This document shows, piece by piece, positions 35,489-48,500 of a stretch of 64,000 nucleotides of DNA; position 1 is the stretch's first letter, and every line of letters starts with the position of its first letter. Made by a program: the position numbers and the translations under genes. Source of the stretch: Leptasterias polaris (lineage: Eukaryota; Echinodermata; Asteroidea; Forcipulatida; Asteriidae); NCBI GenBank assembly GCA_037783415.1, contig JAZGTN010000015.1:4351001-4415000 (forward strand). The letters are read 5' to 3'. The notes beneath the pieces are model-generated. The model was not told where the DNA came from. It did no database searches and saw nothing but the letters and a program-made list of their open reading frames with translations.

Positions 35489-35897
35489 TAGTGAACCATA
35501 GAAATAGAACCCGGAGAACGCTGAGCTCGACCGCCTTCTGTGTCGTCTGTGTATGGCAAAATGATCATCACGTGACACGAGTGTATGGCAAAATGGCAAC
35601 GCACATAGACCGTTTCTACGTGTTTTCATTGGTCAATGTTCTTGACGTCTACTGTATGGCAAAATATTATCACTGGCTTATCACCGACCAGCCTCGCTAC
35701 CATGGGCAGCGCGCCGTAAACACCCGGCGTACGTCTCTAGCCACGCGTTTAAAAAAATGGCGTATGCGCGTCCATAAAAATGGTCTCACAACGAAATCGC
35801 ACGCACAATGACACACTCAGCGTTCTCCGGGTTCTATTTCTATGTAGTGAACCATTGATCTCCATAAATACTGATAATGGAGATCAATGTAGTGAAC
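35489..35897. mobile_element. hAT-like MITE plus adjacent 37-bp hairpin, three TAGTGAAC repeats
   Basis: The MITE body (35,497-35,844) has about 29-bp perfect inverted ends starting CATAGAAATAGAACCC and is flanked by TAGTGAAC (35,489-35,496 and 35,845-35,852), an 8-bp target duplication. Directly after it comes a 37-bp palindrome, CATTGATCTCCAT ... ATGGAGATCAATG (35,853-35,889), followed by a third TAGTGAAC (35,890-35,897). A related fragment lies at 32,428-32,495. Confidence 0.8.
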
Positions 35898-36006
35898 GCA
35901 AATGCGCCCTCAATCTCAGTTTCCAGCTTTGACGTTCTCACAACGTTGTAATGAAGTCGAACTTTGGTGTAAGTAACGTTATCAATGTAATGTAATAAAC
36001 AACACC

Positions 36007-36503
36007 ATATGTGGTCTCCTTACCTAGAGAAAGACATCAAAGTCTTGGAAAAGGTTCAACGAAGGATGACAAGGATGATCCCAGAGCTAAAGGATAAACC
36101 ATATGATGACCGACTGAAGGCACTACATTTAACAACTCTGAAAACAAGAAGACTGAGAGGTGACTTGATAGAGGTTTTTCGCATCCTCAAGGGAGTCGAT
36201 CACCTGGGGAGCCATAGCCTCTTCACTCTCAATACAAACACAAGAACGAGGGGACACTCAATGAAACTAGACAAGAAGCGATGTCATATATAAGCTTACG
36301 TCATTACTCATTCAGTCAGAGAGTGGTGAACTGGTGGAACAGCCTACCGGAAGAGTGTGTGGCAGCAGAAACAGTTCTCCACTTCAAAATCCAACTCGAC
36401 AAGGTCCTAGGGGAAATGGGGTATGACACGGGCTATGGCTCTTTACCCCATGGCCAACGTGCAGGCAACAGCTAGTTGGCCGTCTACAGGTGAGATATGT
36501 GGT
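36007..36503 (+). mobile_element. 5'-truncated LINE 3' fragment with 9-bp target duplication
   Basis: Two shifted frames (36,009-36,293; 36,281-36,475) encode a LINE C-terminal tail: DIKVLEKVQRRMTRMIPELK, RRLRGDLIEVFRILKG, NTRTRGHS, FSQRVVNWWNSLPEE. ATATGTGGT flanks the insert (36,007-36,015 and 36,495-36,503). Unit 2 has the empty site near 52,880. Confidence 0.88.
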
Positions 36504-37925
36504 GCGTGCATTCCAATCCATTTCGTTAAACAAGTACTCGAGACCAACAAAAGTTCCATAGTTGTATAGAAATACTTGTAGTACATAACATTTATCTTCG
36601 TCTCCTGTTAAAATCCATTATGATATTTGGCCCTTGCACAAAATTAAAGGGGATGACCATCATGGCCCCATTAGGAGTTTCGGGATATTTAACAACAGTT
36701 TGACGATTTTCTGAGGGCACCCCCCCCCCCCTTAATCCAGTTAAAGTAGGATGAATATCACGCCTGCATCTAAAACGCCAATTGAAGTCAAATATCAATA
36801 TATAATATTGTGAGGCCTACTACCAAGCTTAACGACTCATCATAGTTAAGAAGTTAATTATTTCGGCAGTAATTTGTCTTGGTAACATATGTTTTTGAAA
36901 ACATGAGCATCAATGGTTGTCCCCATCTGACCACAAATATTGTTCACCTTCCCGATATTCACCCTTTTTGAGGATAAGAAAGAATAATTAAACAAAAACA
37001 GGCACTGCAGCAAGCCATTGTGTTCTTATCAGGGTTGCTTGCAATCACCACCCACTTGCTTATATCAGATTTCTTAAATTAAAACAAGTCGTCAGTTTGG
37101 TAAATAGGCAGCTGGAAGAGGTTATTTTATACACAAAGTGCTAAAATTAAATCTATAAAGAAAACAGTGGTCATTAATGTATATTTTTAAATTAAATCTA
37201 TATTACTAGAGATATTAAATGTAGACAAGAATAGTAATTTGAACATTTTCATAAAATTGAGTTTTGAGAATTGAGAATCAGTTTGAAATATCATCAATAG
37301 GTTGTAAAAGGTGCAAACATTAATGATACATCTTAGAGAAGTGTCGCATCGTTTTAACATGCGCCATCGAGCCATCTCTGTTCTACTGGTTCACAGCTAA
37401 TATACATATACTCTAAGACTGTTTCCGTTTTTTCAATCACAAATGAGTATTTTCCCAGAAATGTGTATGATGAGAATCAACATGTTGTAAAAGCATTCCA
37501 ATGTTCTTAATTTGATCGAAAAAGGCGAGAATTTAAATACAACAATAAAACCTTTGTGAACGCAATGACCGTGACATGTCAACGAACGCACATCATACAG
37601 CAATAATTCAAGCTAACCTATATCTAAACACACAAAAAGGACTGAAAAGGACATACACAAACATGGAAACAGACGCAGTGCTTCTATAATAATAGTACTG
37701 AGTTCTAAATATCTGTTTATTTCCAACAAAGCTATATCATTCTCCAGGAGCGTGAAGCTAAAACAACTTGTGATTCAAAAGAATTATTCATGAATGATTA
37801 CCAAAGTAATCAACGTGAACTCAAAAAAGAAGCCAGAACATGCTTGCTCAGTCCTATCCCTTCAAACGGTAGGCTTGTGGGCTGGACTCTCCTTGCAAGC
37901 GTCATATCGTGTACTCATACACATA
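36504..37925. other. Upstream flank of gene 1, shared with unit 2
   Basis: Non-coding, AT-rich; collinear with 52,885-54,330. It has a poly-C run at 36,721-36,730. No gene seen. Its right edge is the duplication junction. Confidence 0.6.
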
Positions 37926-38424
37926 ACTTTAAAATCAGTAGTACAACTTTTATCCAGTTTAGTTATGTGTGTGACATGGAAAGTTGTTAATTTCTTCATT
38001 AATTTCTTCATTAATCATTTTGACATAAAATATTTCATGTTTGGTTCGAAATTTATCCAACGCAGGTCATAGCCAACCATGAAAACAGATAAATGTTTAT
38101 ATTACAAATACATGCTAAAAACTCCTGACAGTAAATTTAGGGATAGAAATTATGTTTTCAAGTTCATATTTACTTTAATAGTTCTTTATTAACTTCAAGT
38201 TTATACTAATTTATGCAAATAAGGAGTGTCTGTTTGTAAATATGAAAAAATGTGACTGAAGTAACTTCAGACATTTCTTCCATAAAAACAAACGACATAA
38301 AGTTAATCTCACCAACTTCTCTTAAAAAAAACTGTTCAAACCATTTGATAAATTTAGGTGTAAATCAACTTACTCACATTTGGACTTGCAAAAATTCTGA
38401 TAAACAGATGACTGAAATTTATAT

Positions 38425-38765
38425 AATTATATAATAATAATAATAATAATAATAATGAAAACTTATAAAGCGCCGGTATCCGCCGCAAGCGGCGCTCATG
38501 GCGCTGCTCTGGATAAACAACCAATACAAAAGATAAATTAGCATTAAACATATAAGTAGAAAATAGAGTTAACGAAATACTTCTTTATACAGGTAGGTTC
38601 TTAAACTGTTCTTGAATATGCCAAGTGAGTTTGAAAGTTTCACAATTTCAGGTAGGGAGTTCCAAAGCCTTGGTGCTGCGATCTGGAAACTTCTCTCCCC
38701 CCCATTGATGTTTCGCCATTTTCTCCTGAAGGAGTTTTTGTTGTCCAGACCGTAAGCTATTGTAG
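38425..38765 (-). mobile_element. LINE 3' tail fragment with (ATT)n end
   Basis: The minus strand encodes FQIAAPRLWNSLPEIVKLSN then SLGIFKNSLRTYLYKE, then a 3' UTR ending GCGCCGGCGCTTTATAAG-like sequence and an ATT tail, as in L2/CR1-type LINEs. The matching place in unit 1 (near 11,345) is empty. Confidence 0.75.
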
Positions 38766-39032
38766 TAACAATTTATAATAATAAAAGTTATTAAACTGTA
38801 GTCTGAAACTTACATATACACATTTGAGGATGAACTACAAGATATAACTGAGAGTTCCAATTCTACATTCTGATTATTACATGATAAGGATTGGACCAAT
38901 ATACACCTTACACCATTTCGTAATGAACTACACTGATGTTATTGGACAAAGATAACAAAATCCTGAAATTATGGGAAGTGGCTTGACCATGAAGACCTGA
39001 TTATAAATGTAATGGAGAATACATTTTAGAGG

Positions 39033-39038
39033 TTTATT
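39033..39038 (-). terminator. Poly(A) signal AATAAA of gene 2
   Basis: TTTATT on the plus strand, 194 bp past the gene 2 stop; conserved in unit 1 but there pushed away by an insertion. Confidence 0.45.
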
Positions 39039-39231
39039 AAACCACAAATATTAGGATTTTATCACAATATTAACAAAGACGGCACCTGTCTTCCAAGGAT
39101 TGGCAACTTGATCTTCTTCAAGAAAAACAAAATAATACAAGATTAAAGGAAATCAATATGGAATTCTGAAACCAGTAAATTGCCACCGATTAAAAACACT
39201 TGTAGTGATCAAAGGCATCAACTAGTTCTTG

Positions 39232-39509
39232 CTACTGGAATTTGATGAGATACTCTGGGTATGCCTGTGCATCATGAAATATTACAAACATGCCTGGAGC
39301 ATTCATGTTGTCCACCACACTGTCATACAATTCACCTGGACTCTGTGGTTTGCTAGGTGGAGTGAGCATTCCTTGGCTGCCTCCGATGTAATCTCCGACA
39401 AGAACCTTGGTCATTAACATGTGCATGATGCCATGTACATTTGGCTTAGCAAATCCTACCGAATACCCTGCTTGGACAGCAAAATAAGTTCCATATCCAT
39501 ACTTAGTCC
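39232..39509 (-). CDS. Gene 2 exon 10: ART domain, second half and stop
   Basis: YGYGTYFAVQAGYSVGFAKP, KVLVGDY, MLTPPSKPQS and FVIFHDAQAYPEYLIKFQ, stop TAG. It shares the deletion and the Phe with gene 1. Confidence 0.92.
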
Positions 39510-42500
39510 CTGCAAATAGGCAGATAATATATGAATTAATATTCATTATTAATGTTGGCAACATTTAAATGGTACGGTGGCAGTCTCATGGGAACAACGG
39601 GCGGAGGGGGGGGGGGGGGGGGGGGGGGGGTCATGTCCCCTCACTTTTAGAGTGGGGGATAGTATATCAGTATCCCCACTTTTGGGTTGCTCGTGAAAAA
39701 TATTCCATTCAATACAACAGTTATTGCACATTGACATCCTCAATGACAGTTTAAATAAAAGGAAGATCAGCAGAAATAAATATAGTCGGTTTACAATAAT
39801 ACACAACATTTGGGTAAGAAAGGGACATTTCGCTCAAAAAACTGATAACTGATAATGGTGCGATACTTTTGTTTTTATAGCACACAATATGGCCTAGTTC
39901 TTGGCCTAGAATTTTTGTCCCCGAACCAAAATTCTCTGGACTGGCTAGGAAAATGTGCCCCCAAGACAGACTCTCGCAGGAATGTGTTCCCGGTTATGTG
40001 CTACTTTGTTTATTGGTTGGTTTAGCTTTACTTGTTGGTTTGTTGCGATAATTATTTTGGTTGTGTTGAACAACTTTTGCTAATTAAGTTGCCTTTGGAA
40101 ATGTTAGTTATCATTAAACAGTTTCCTTCTTTCATGAGTAAACAAACATTAAAAGATTACAAACATTGTGAGTACATCCATGTGTAATTTTCTCAAAAAA
40201 CGCAAGCACCAAGTTGTTCAATCTTAACCAACTTCCACATGATGTTTATTCACATAACTGTACTAACCATTCTTGCCACAAAAGCTGCGGTTGAAACCAT
40301 GCCTACTGATGTCATTACAGGTTTGCTCATCTGTTCCATGGTAAAGAACCTTCTCAACGTTGGATCTCTTCAGACGAATCGCTAGTGCAGCTTTACGGAC
40401 CCGATACTGCGCTAACAAAACTTGATTTTGAACTCTCTGTATCTGCAAATCATAGTGAAACAAAACAACCAGTATAATTTTAAATTCACGGTATCATAGC
40501 ATTCTAAAAAATATATTATTGTTGAGGAATGTCTTAATACAGTAAGTCCCACTCTAGTAAACGTTCTTTGTTCAACCAAAAATGGATGAAAAAACCCCCC
40601 AATACAGTCAGTTTCCCTTGTGATTAACTACTTGATATTTGAAACAAAAAATTGCATCTCTTTAAGTTGCCCCCCCCCCCCCCCCCCCCCCCGCATCTCA
40701 GGTTGTATTGGGCGTGATCCCTGGCTATAAAGGCAGTTACAGGTTGAATGGCTTCTGACTGGCATTCCCGAAAAAAATAAAAAAAAAATATAAAAAAATT
40801 AAAAGGGACCACCAACATAGGGCTTTGTTAGCTCGGTTGGTAGAGCTCTGGCACATTAATACGGAGGTTGCAGGTCCAGGTCTCGCTCTAGTAAAATTTT
40901 CTTTGTTCAGCCAAAAATTATTTTAAAATTTAACCAGTTTCCCTTGTCGCTTACTTAATGTTTGAAACAAAAAGTTGAATTTCCTGTGCTGCCGCTTCCC
41001 AGTTGTATCGTTAACTTAGGTGTGGTCCCTGGCTATACGGCAGTTACAGGATTAATGGCTTCTGACTGACACGCCCAAACAAAGACATTAACCAATTAGG
41101 TAGACTGACAATACAGGGCTAGATAGCTCACTTGGTAGAGCACCGGCTTGTTAATTGGAGGTTGCAGGTTCAAGCTCCATTTAGTCAATTTATCAATTTG
41201 TCTTTGTTAACCCCAAATTAAGGCCCTGAAAATGCTTTTGCTCAGGGTGGATCTTTCTACTACCCTTTGGGCCAATGACTCCAATCTGGTTTGCAGAGCC
41301 ATGGAAATGGGCAAAGGGCTGCTTCGATGTGACAGTATGCGAACAAGACCATACTCTTTTGTGCCAGTAACTTATTGAATCAGGCTATTTCCAGTATCCA
41401 TGGGATCTTGAAGATCTTTTGCAGTATTCTTGCCGAGTTTATTGCTAGTGTTATTTATTTATTTGTCAAAAGTTAGTTTATTTCAAAACACGAAAATCGT
41501 GTAGCCCATTGCCCAAATTACATTGTAATCGAAAGGGTATAACAAATAACCATAAGTACACCAAGAAAGAAACGATATTATTCTACTAAAAGCATCAATC
41601 AACATAAACAAGAAGTGAGCTTGCTATTAATAGTTTAGTTGAAGATAGGGAGGACAACAAAGAAGAAGTTTAATCACTAGGTTATTATAAATACCTCAAC
41701 AATTTGATTGAAAGCACCCATAAAAGATAATCGAAAGTCAGTCTCGACTTTTCTGTACTCATCAGTTCCTGCAGTCAGCGTTACCATTTTGGTTAACTCT
41801 CCTTTATTCATCGTTATCCAGATAGTTGGTTTTTCAAACCTGGCAGCTACAACATAAAATAAATGTACAATTAATAAAATGTACAACTTGAACCTACTTA
41901 ACAGTTTTGTATTAATACACTCAGCTCCAGCTAGTTTTTACACACTAGTGCAACACAATGTCCGATTTAGTAATGGCCATGTTTATGGAAATGTGCACTA
42001 TAGTACCACCACTCTCCACTTTAAAGTATAAGCATCTAACTTCTGCGCTAGCTGTGTAAAGGAAGAAAGCCTTTCTGTAATTAAGTGCACACAAGAAAAA
42101 AGTTCCTTGGTAGATTTGGAAAATCTTATTTTAATTGTAGACATTTCTACTACCCTTTTGGACGATTTCTCCCTTATGGTTTGCAGGACCATGTAATTGG
42201 GCCCAGTGCTGATTCATAGTCATGTGATATAAATAGGTTTGGTATCAAAACAAAATTCAGACGCTTCAAAGCTTTTCAATAATAGTGCGTGTGTCACTCT
42301 TAACTTGATACCCCAATTAAACAATGACCAATTTTCAGGTTGACACGAATAACATTTGATACATCTATATCAGATGTTTCCTGCTGCATCTTTTGGAAGT
42401 CATTGATTGCGCGTCCCTCTTCCTGATCAAGTGAAATATTTGTCTTTTTCTTCTGGATGCACTTGATCCTGCTAGGAGGATCAAAGGAGGATCTGATCTC

Positions 42501-45500
42501 GAAAGGGCGATCAAAGGGAGATCACCGGCTAGTGTGAACGCGATCAGGATCAGGATCAGCTCCTCCTTTTTGATCTCCCTTTATTGCGAGATCAAAGGAG
42601 GATCAGATCCCGCAAAGGCGATCAAAAAACAAGTGTGAACGCAGATCGAGATCAGATCCTGCAATTTAAGCTGCTCTCTTCATCATAGTAATCCATACCT
42701 GATAGAGGGCTGTCAGTCAAATCCACGGCACCAAGCTGTCGAATGATCTCCTGTTGAAAGTTGTCTTCTTTATTCAAACATTGATAAAAATAACTATATT
42801 ATTATTAACCTTAACAGTTATAAAAAACTGATTTTTTCATGAATAGAGTCATTGGGGTTGAGCGTATAAAATATAAGACACCTAGTGCTTTTGATTTCCA
42901 CTTTCCCGCACGCAAAACCACGTGACCCTGACGATTGAATTAGATGCGCTTTCAGGTCGTCCCATCCGAACAAAACTATATAAATGGAGCACACAGCAAA
43001 TAATTGAACAAGGCCTGAATAATTAACAAGACTACCTGCTGTTGATTTCTTCTTCTTCCTCAACTTACTGATTGTATTACCCGTGAGTCCTCCAGTAGCT
43101 CCTCCAGTGGCACCGGGAGATAAAGTATTACGACGTTGAATTTCATCCTCAAATCCCTGAAAAGAATACAGGTTCAGTCATCATCATTTAGGCTGTGTTC
43201 ATCCAGGGTAGAGTGTAGTCCTTTTCATGTACATAGTATTTGTTTACATTTCTTGCTGCTCTTGTCAATACATTAAAGAGGAACTCCAAGGTCTTTTTCA
43301 ATTTTGTGATGTACTCATTTTCCAATAGATAGAGTCCTCATAATGAGTGGGAGAAAAATTACAAGTCTCTAACATCACGTTAAAATGGTGTAAACTGCCA
43401 TTGTATTCGATATCCTTCCAGTGCGACATTTTATCAACATCCAAAACATCCGATGACATCATTCTGGTATAAATGGGTCTGTACATGTCATGTTTTCTTG
43501 TTTTCATTAGGTGCGTGAGGTATTTTTTCATGTGTGCCTTGAGAGAGCGCAAAGACAGTTTAACATGCGCTTATACTTATAGGCTGTGCAAGTCTCGCGC
43601 GTATCCGAACGAAAAAACATGTCAAACGAAGAACATTTTTATTTCTGAAATCAAATCTTTGTTTTAAATTATATCTCATGACAAAATCTGAACAACAAAA
43701 ATAAATTATTACAATTTCATGAAATTAGTTTTAGCTTTTTACAAAAATACGCCAAAGTGTGTTAATTATTATTAAAAACAAATTAAAACTCTGGGACAAG
43801 GATGCTTTTTGATGTTAACTTTTTAGAAACCCCTTACGCGGATTCGTGAAGGTCAAACGGGTCTTAAATGGACCCGTATCGCAGTTTAAAGAGGAATGCC
43901 GACGCCTCAACACCATAGACTGCAATGAAAAGGGTTTGCTTTGCAATTACAGCATCTGGCGATTATAATCGCGCATCCAAAACAAGCTTTTACGTAAGTT
44001 TTATGATCGGAGGTGAGCACAAAATTCTTAATTTTTTGCGATAACCGGAAGCTGAGGTCAAGTTTAATTCTCGGGTTTTCTTCGTTATATTGTTGAATTG
44101 GTTTTACTTTCATATTTTGTTATCACTTAGTATTGCGTTCCCAACAACATGTATAATTTTCTAGGTCACAAACTACGTTAGACTAAAATAATTGACGAAA
44201 CAAAATCTCGCCCACGTAAAACTCCATATGGTTGGGACCACTATGGTCCCGGAAGTTCGAATGCGCGCGAGACTTGCACAGCCTATTGTCATACTGCAAC
44301 AATGTGTAAGAACTTTACGTTCTTGTGACATTATTTACTTGGTATTGAGGGCCCAGGAGATTAATTGATGTTACCTTGATAGTGTTCATGTCTTTGTCAT
44401 ACACAACAAAGTGCACATCTTTCAGTGGTCCATTTGGATGTTGGCTGCTGAATTCAAGAGCTGCCTCATACATGCAGCGAGCAGTAACAGCTGGTGGATA
44501 ACGCAGCAATCCTGTTCCAAGTGCAGGGATTGCCATGGAGGTCATCCCATTTCTAGAACTATGCACCATTAAATCTAAAACAAGCTTCTTCAAAAACTGT
44601 AACAATAGAAGCATGAATTAATTAACAAAGTCAAGAGGAAGGTAAAATTCACCCTTCAATGAATAGAACTAGGATTAAGTTATACATTAATGTATAGTTT
44701 ACATTAATATCTTAACTCATTCTTATACAAGTTTTTTTGAAAATAATTATTGGCACAAAAAGAGGGGGACAAAGAGAGAATGTGATACCATCGATACCAT
44801 CTGATTGCCATGGAGGTCATGCCTTTTCTAGAGGCATATAACATCAACTCTACCACTAGCCTCAATAACAGTAATAATAAAATAATAAAAAAATCAAAAA
44901 TCAAAGCATCTTTATCCATAAAGCACCTACATTGGTCACTTTAAAATGCTTTGATGGTAGCATGTACTGGGTTTCAAAAATAACAACAATTGACAATGAC
45001 TAGATCAAGCTAGTCGAAACGTTGAGACCAATTAAGAACTCACTCCGCGGTAGTGAAGTTAATAACGACAAGTACCCTCCATCCACTTAGAGAAAGTAAT
45101 AGTCCCGGCCGATTTCCTACCTTCCGTCAAGGTAGTAGTTAATAAGCAGGACAGTTCTTTTCAGAACTGAGAAGTCTCCCGAATTCCGATAAATGTACGT
45201 CGCGAGGCTACTAGTCCCTAGTGCTAGGATACTGGCCCTCAGGGCTAGGATACTAGCCCCTAAGATCCTAGTGCTAGGATCCAAACTAGCCCCTAGTGCT
45301 AAGATCCTATCCCCTAGGGAGAGGATACTAGCCCTATTTTAAACGGCTAGGATACTAACCCTAGATACTACTAGCCCCTGGGGCTAGGATCCTAGTGTCT
45401 AGGGCTATTCCTAGCCCCTAGGGCTAGGAACTAAGCCCCTAGGGCTTTGATCAAGCACCTACGGCTAGGATACTAGCCACCAGAGGTGGAATACCAGTCC

Positions 45501-48500
45501 AGGGGGATTGTCAGTTTGACCAAAGCTGACAACCATTGACTAAAACATGTGATTTTTGTGCGTACACGTAATGGGTTACATTTTTGACTACATCCATGCC
45601 AGCGAGCCAATAAGAAGTTAAGTTTGATTAGGCTGCAATGGCATTCTTTTATTCCTAATTTATATATACCGTGCTGGCGACAGTAATAAATCAAGCCATT
45701 TAGATCCACCTATACTGACATCTCACCTGCTCAGACCGGAGTTGCTTGTATCCTTCGCATACACAATGATATATCCTCTTGCAGGTAAGGAGACCTGGTC
45801 CTGTCTCTTTAAATGACCAGGATTCAACACTACCTTGACGCGCTTTCAATATATCACATTCTTGCTGTAAGGTGGGGCCAGCTGCTAGGGATATCGCATG
45901 GGATACTTTCCCATGTTTCATGTCCAAATCGCTACCTGTTGTGTTCACGATAACATCAACCTACAACAGATACCCAGAAGATGACAAATTAGAATTTACT
46001 ATTAGAGTTAGAAATGCATAAACATGTAATCTTAATTGTTAAGTGTCAGTAGATAGCTGAGACAGTGTTACTAACATAGTTGGGATCCCTTCAAGGCAAA
46101 GTGCCCGTGTTTGAATGAAAAGATTAAAAGCTAACGAGGGGTTACCGCAACCTTATATTTAGTTCAAAAGCTCATCACATACTTTGATCTTAGTGACCAA
46201 CTGACTGCTTGGATCATCAATTTTCTTTCTTGTTGTTCCGAAGTGACTATTAAAAGTTGGGTGTTGTTCTGTACAGTTGTTCTGTACACCGACAACCTGT
46301 AGCCACGATGACACGTCCCAAGGCTCCTCAGCATCGTTAAATCGTTCCACAATGAAATGCAGGGTACAGTGGTGTACGACGGCTCCAACCTCTAAAAATT
46401 CAACATCAGCAGCGGTGTAAAGCAGTGCTGTGTCCTTGCACCGACACTTTTTGGGATTTTTTTCGCCGTTCTCCTAATAAGGTGGGTCTTTGGGTCCGCC
46501 ACAAAAGGCATTTACCTCCATATGAGATCAGTTGGGAAACTTTTCAACATCTCAAGACTGAAAGCCAAGACTAGGGTGGAAGACGTGTGTCTGAGAGAGC
46601 TTCTTTTTTGATGATGATGTTGCCATCATTGCACACACACAGGAGGACCTTAAACAGAATGAACCGTTCCTCTCATGCATGCAACGACTTCGGGCTCACC
46701 CTCAGTCCTTTAAAAAAACGAACATTTAGGGAGCTTCTGAGCATAAGTGTGAACGACCAAGAGCTCAAAGTGGTCAACGAGTTCACATATCTTGGCTCCA
46801 CCATCACTGACAACCTCTCCCTAGACACTGAGCTCAGCAGGCGTATCGGAAAGGCCTCCATCACTCTTTCCAGACTGACCAATAGGTTGTGGACCAACAC
46901 CAAACTGACTGAACATACCAAGGTAAATTTCTACAAAGTGTGTGTCCTGAGCACGATCCTCTACAGCAGTGACACCTGGAGTTGAGGGCAGGTCAGGAAA
47001 GACGGCTTTCGAGCTTCCATGTACATGAGTTGCCTGAGACAGATCATCTGCATCTCCTGGAAAGACAAGGTCCCAGATAGTGATGTTCTTGAGAGGGCAA
47101 TGGCATACCTACCATGTACTCACTCCTGGAACAGAGGCGCATTTAGTGATTAGGTCACGTCTGCTGTATGGAGGAGGGCATGATTCCCTATCAGGAAAAC
47201 GTCAAAACGGTCGCCCTTAACTGCGCTGTAAGGATATCTGTAAGCGTGAATTAAAGGCCATGAAACTAAATACCAAAACCCGGGAAGCATCAGCTGCCGA
47301 CCGATGAACATGAAGGGAAAATGTCTGCAAGGGCCTCTCTTGCTTTTAGGAAGGCATGTTGCAGAGGAGAAGAGGGCTAACGGGAAGGTAAAACAAACTG
47401 CAGGTCCAACAGCTACCACCACCTTATTCTGCAATCTATGTAATGGAACTACCACCACCGTGTGGGCCTCTACAGCCACAGCTGATACTGCTCCAACCTT
47501 GACCAGCTCAACCAAGGGCCCAGATCCATGGTTTCCCGAGACTGAATGATGCCTACTACATTAATTCAAACAAGATGATGTAAAAATTGTATAGATTAAA
47601 TTTGTGGAAGAAACAAATTTAGATGTATATTAAATTACCTTTTCCACAGCAATGTTTCCTTTCGTCAACTTGATAGTCATGCCTTCCTTGGTGACTACGT
47701 TTAGTCCAGAAACAGTGTTATTTACAACTGAAACACTGCGACCGGTGATATTTCCCAACACACCACCAGGAGAAGTTCCTTTTTGGGTCACAGTTTGTTT
47801 CTGCTCCCCCATTGGAAATTGGTAAGTGGCATTGGGCGAGATATAATTACCAGGAAGGCGACTTGCTTGGGTGAAGGGGAGTCTCTGCGACAGCATGTAA
47901 AGTTGGTCGAGTGAAAAACTACCGGGGTAAAATCCTGAAAATTGGTCTCCTTGCTTGCCTCCAAAGAAAAAGTCATGTGACCCTCTTTCGTTCAACTGGT
48001 TATCAAGAGTTTGATTAAGATCACCACCTGTTACCCCATACATATTAGCACTCTCTGTACTAACAGCGTCAGCGTCAGCGTCAGCGTCAGAAGGAAGTGA
48101 ACCTAGTAGCCTCGTAGGTGATGGCTAAAAATGATAAAGTCAAAATATACAACAAAACGTTCACAAAGAATACAAACAGGGGAAACAAAGAGAGCTAGGG
48201 CGAGGGAAGAGATCGAAAGCAAACAAATACAAATAAATAAGTGAATTGTTTGGTAGTGCTGTAAGTCTTCAATCCGGGACAAAGTGACAATTTTGGCGAC
48301 TCAGACTTGACTCAAGTCACATCAGCAAAATACTTGGTCTAGACTTAATACTCACAGGTCAACCATTTGTTCTGATACTAATTTTCACAAACAACACTGA
48401 AACTTATTTTCCCAACATACTAACAAGGAAAAGGTATGGCATATAAAGCAGAAATATTTCTTCATGTGAAGACACAAAATAATGCATTGAGCATTTGTAG

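Larger units (their letters stand above)
10835..37925. repeat. Tandem duplication unit 1 (PARP14-like gene 1)
   Basis: Matches 37,935-54,330 in the same orientation over exons, introns and both flanks. The left flank at 10,835-11,645 (for example TCATGTTTGGTTCGACATTT) pairs with 37,935-39,040. The right flank at 36,504-37,925 pairs with 52,885-54,330 (for example ATTACCAAAGTAATCAACGT). The extra length of unit 1 is mostly the LINE block at 11.65-13.9 kb, the RRM/KH exon block at 22.3-29.9 kb, and DNA elements at 32.6-36.5 kb. Confidence 0.9.

Noticed and set aside
35359..35811. 150-aa plus-strand ORF
   Set aside because: Most of it lies inside the TAGTGAAC-flanked MITE and reads through its inverted ends, with no domain.
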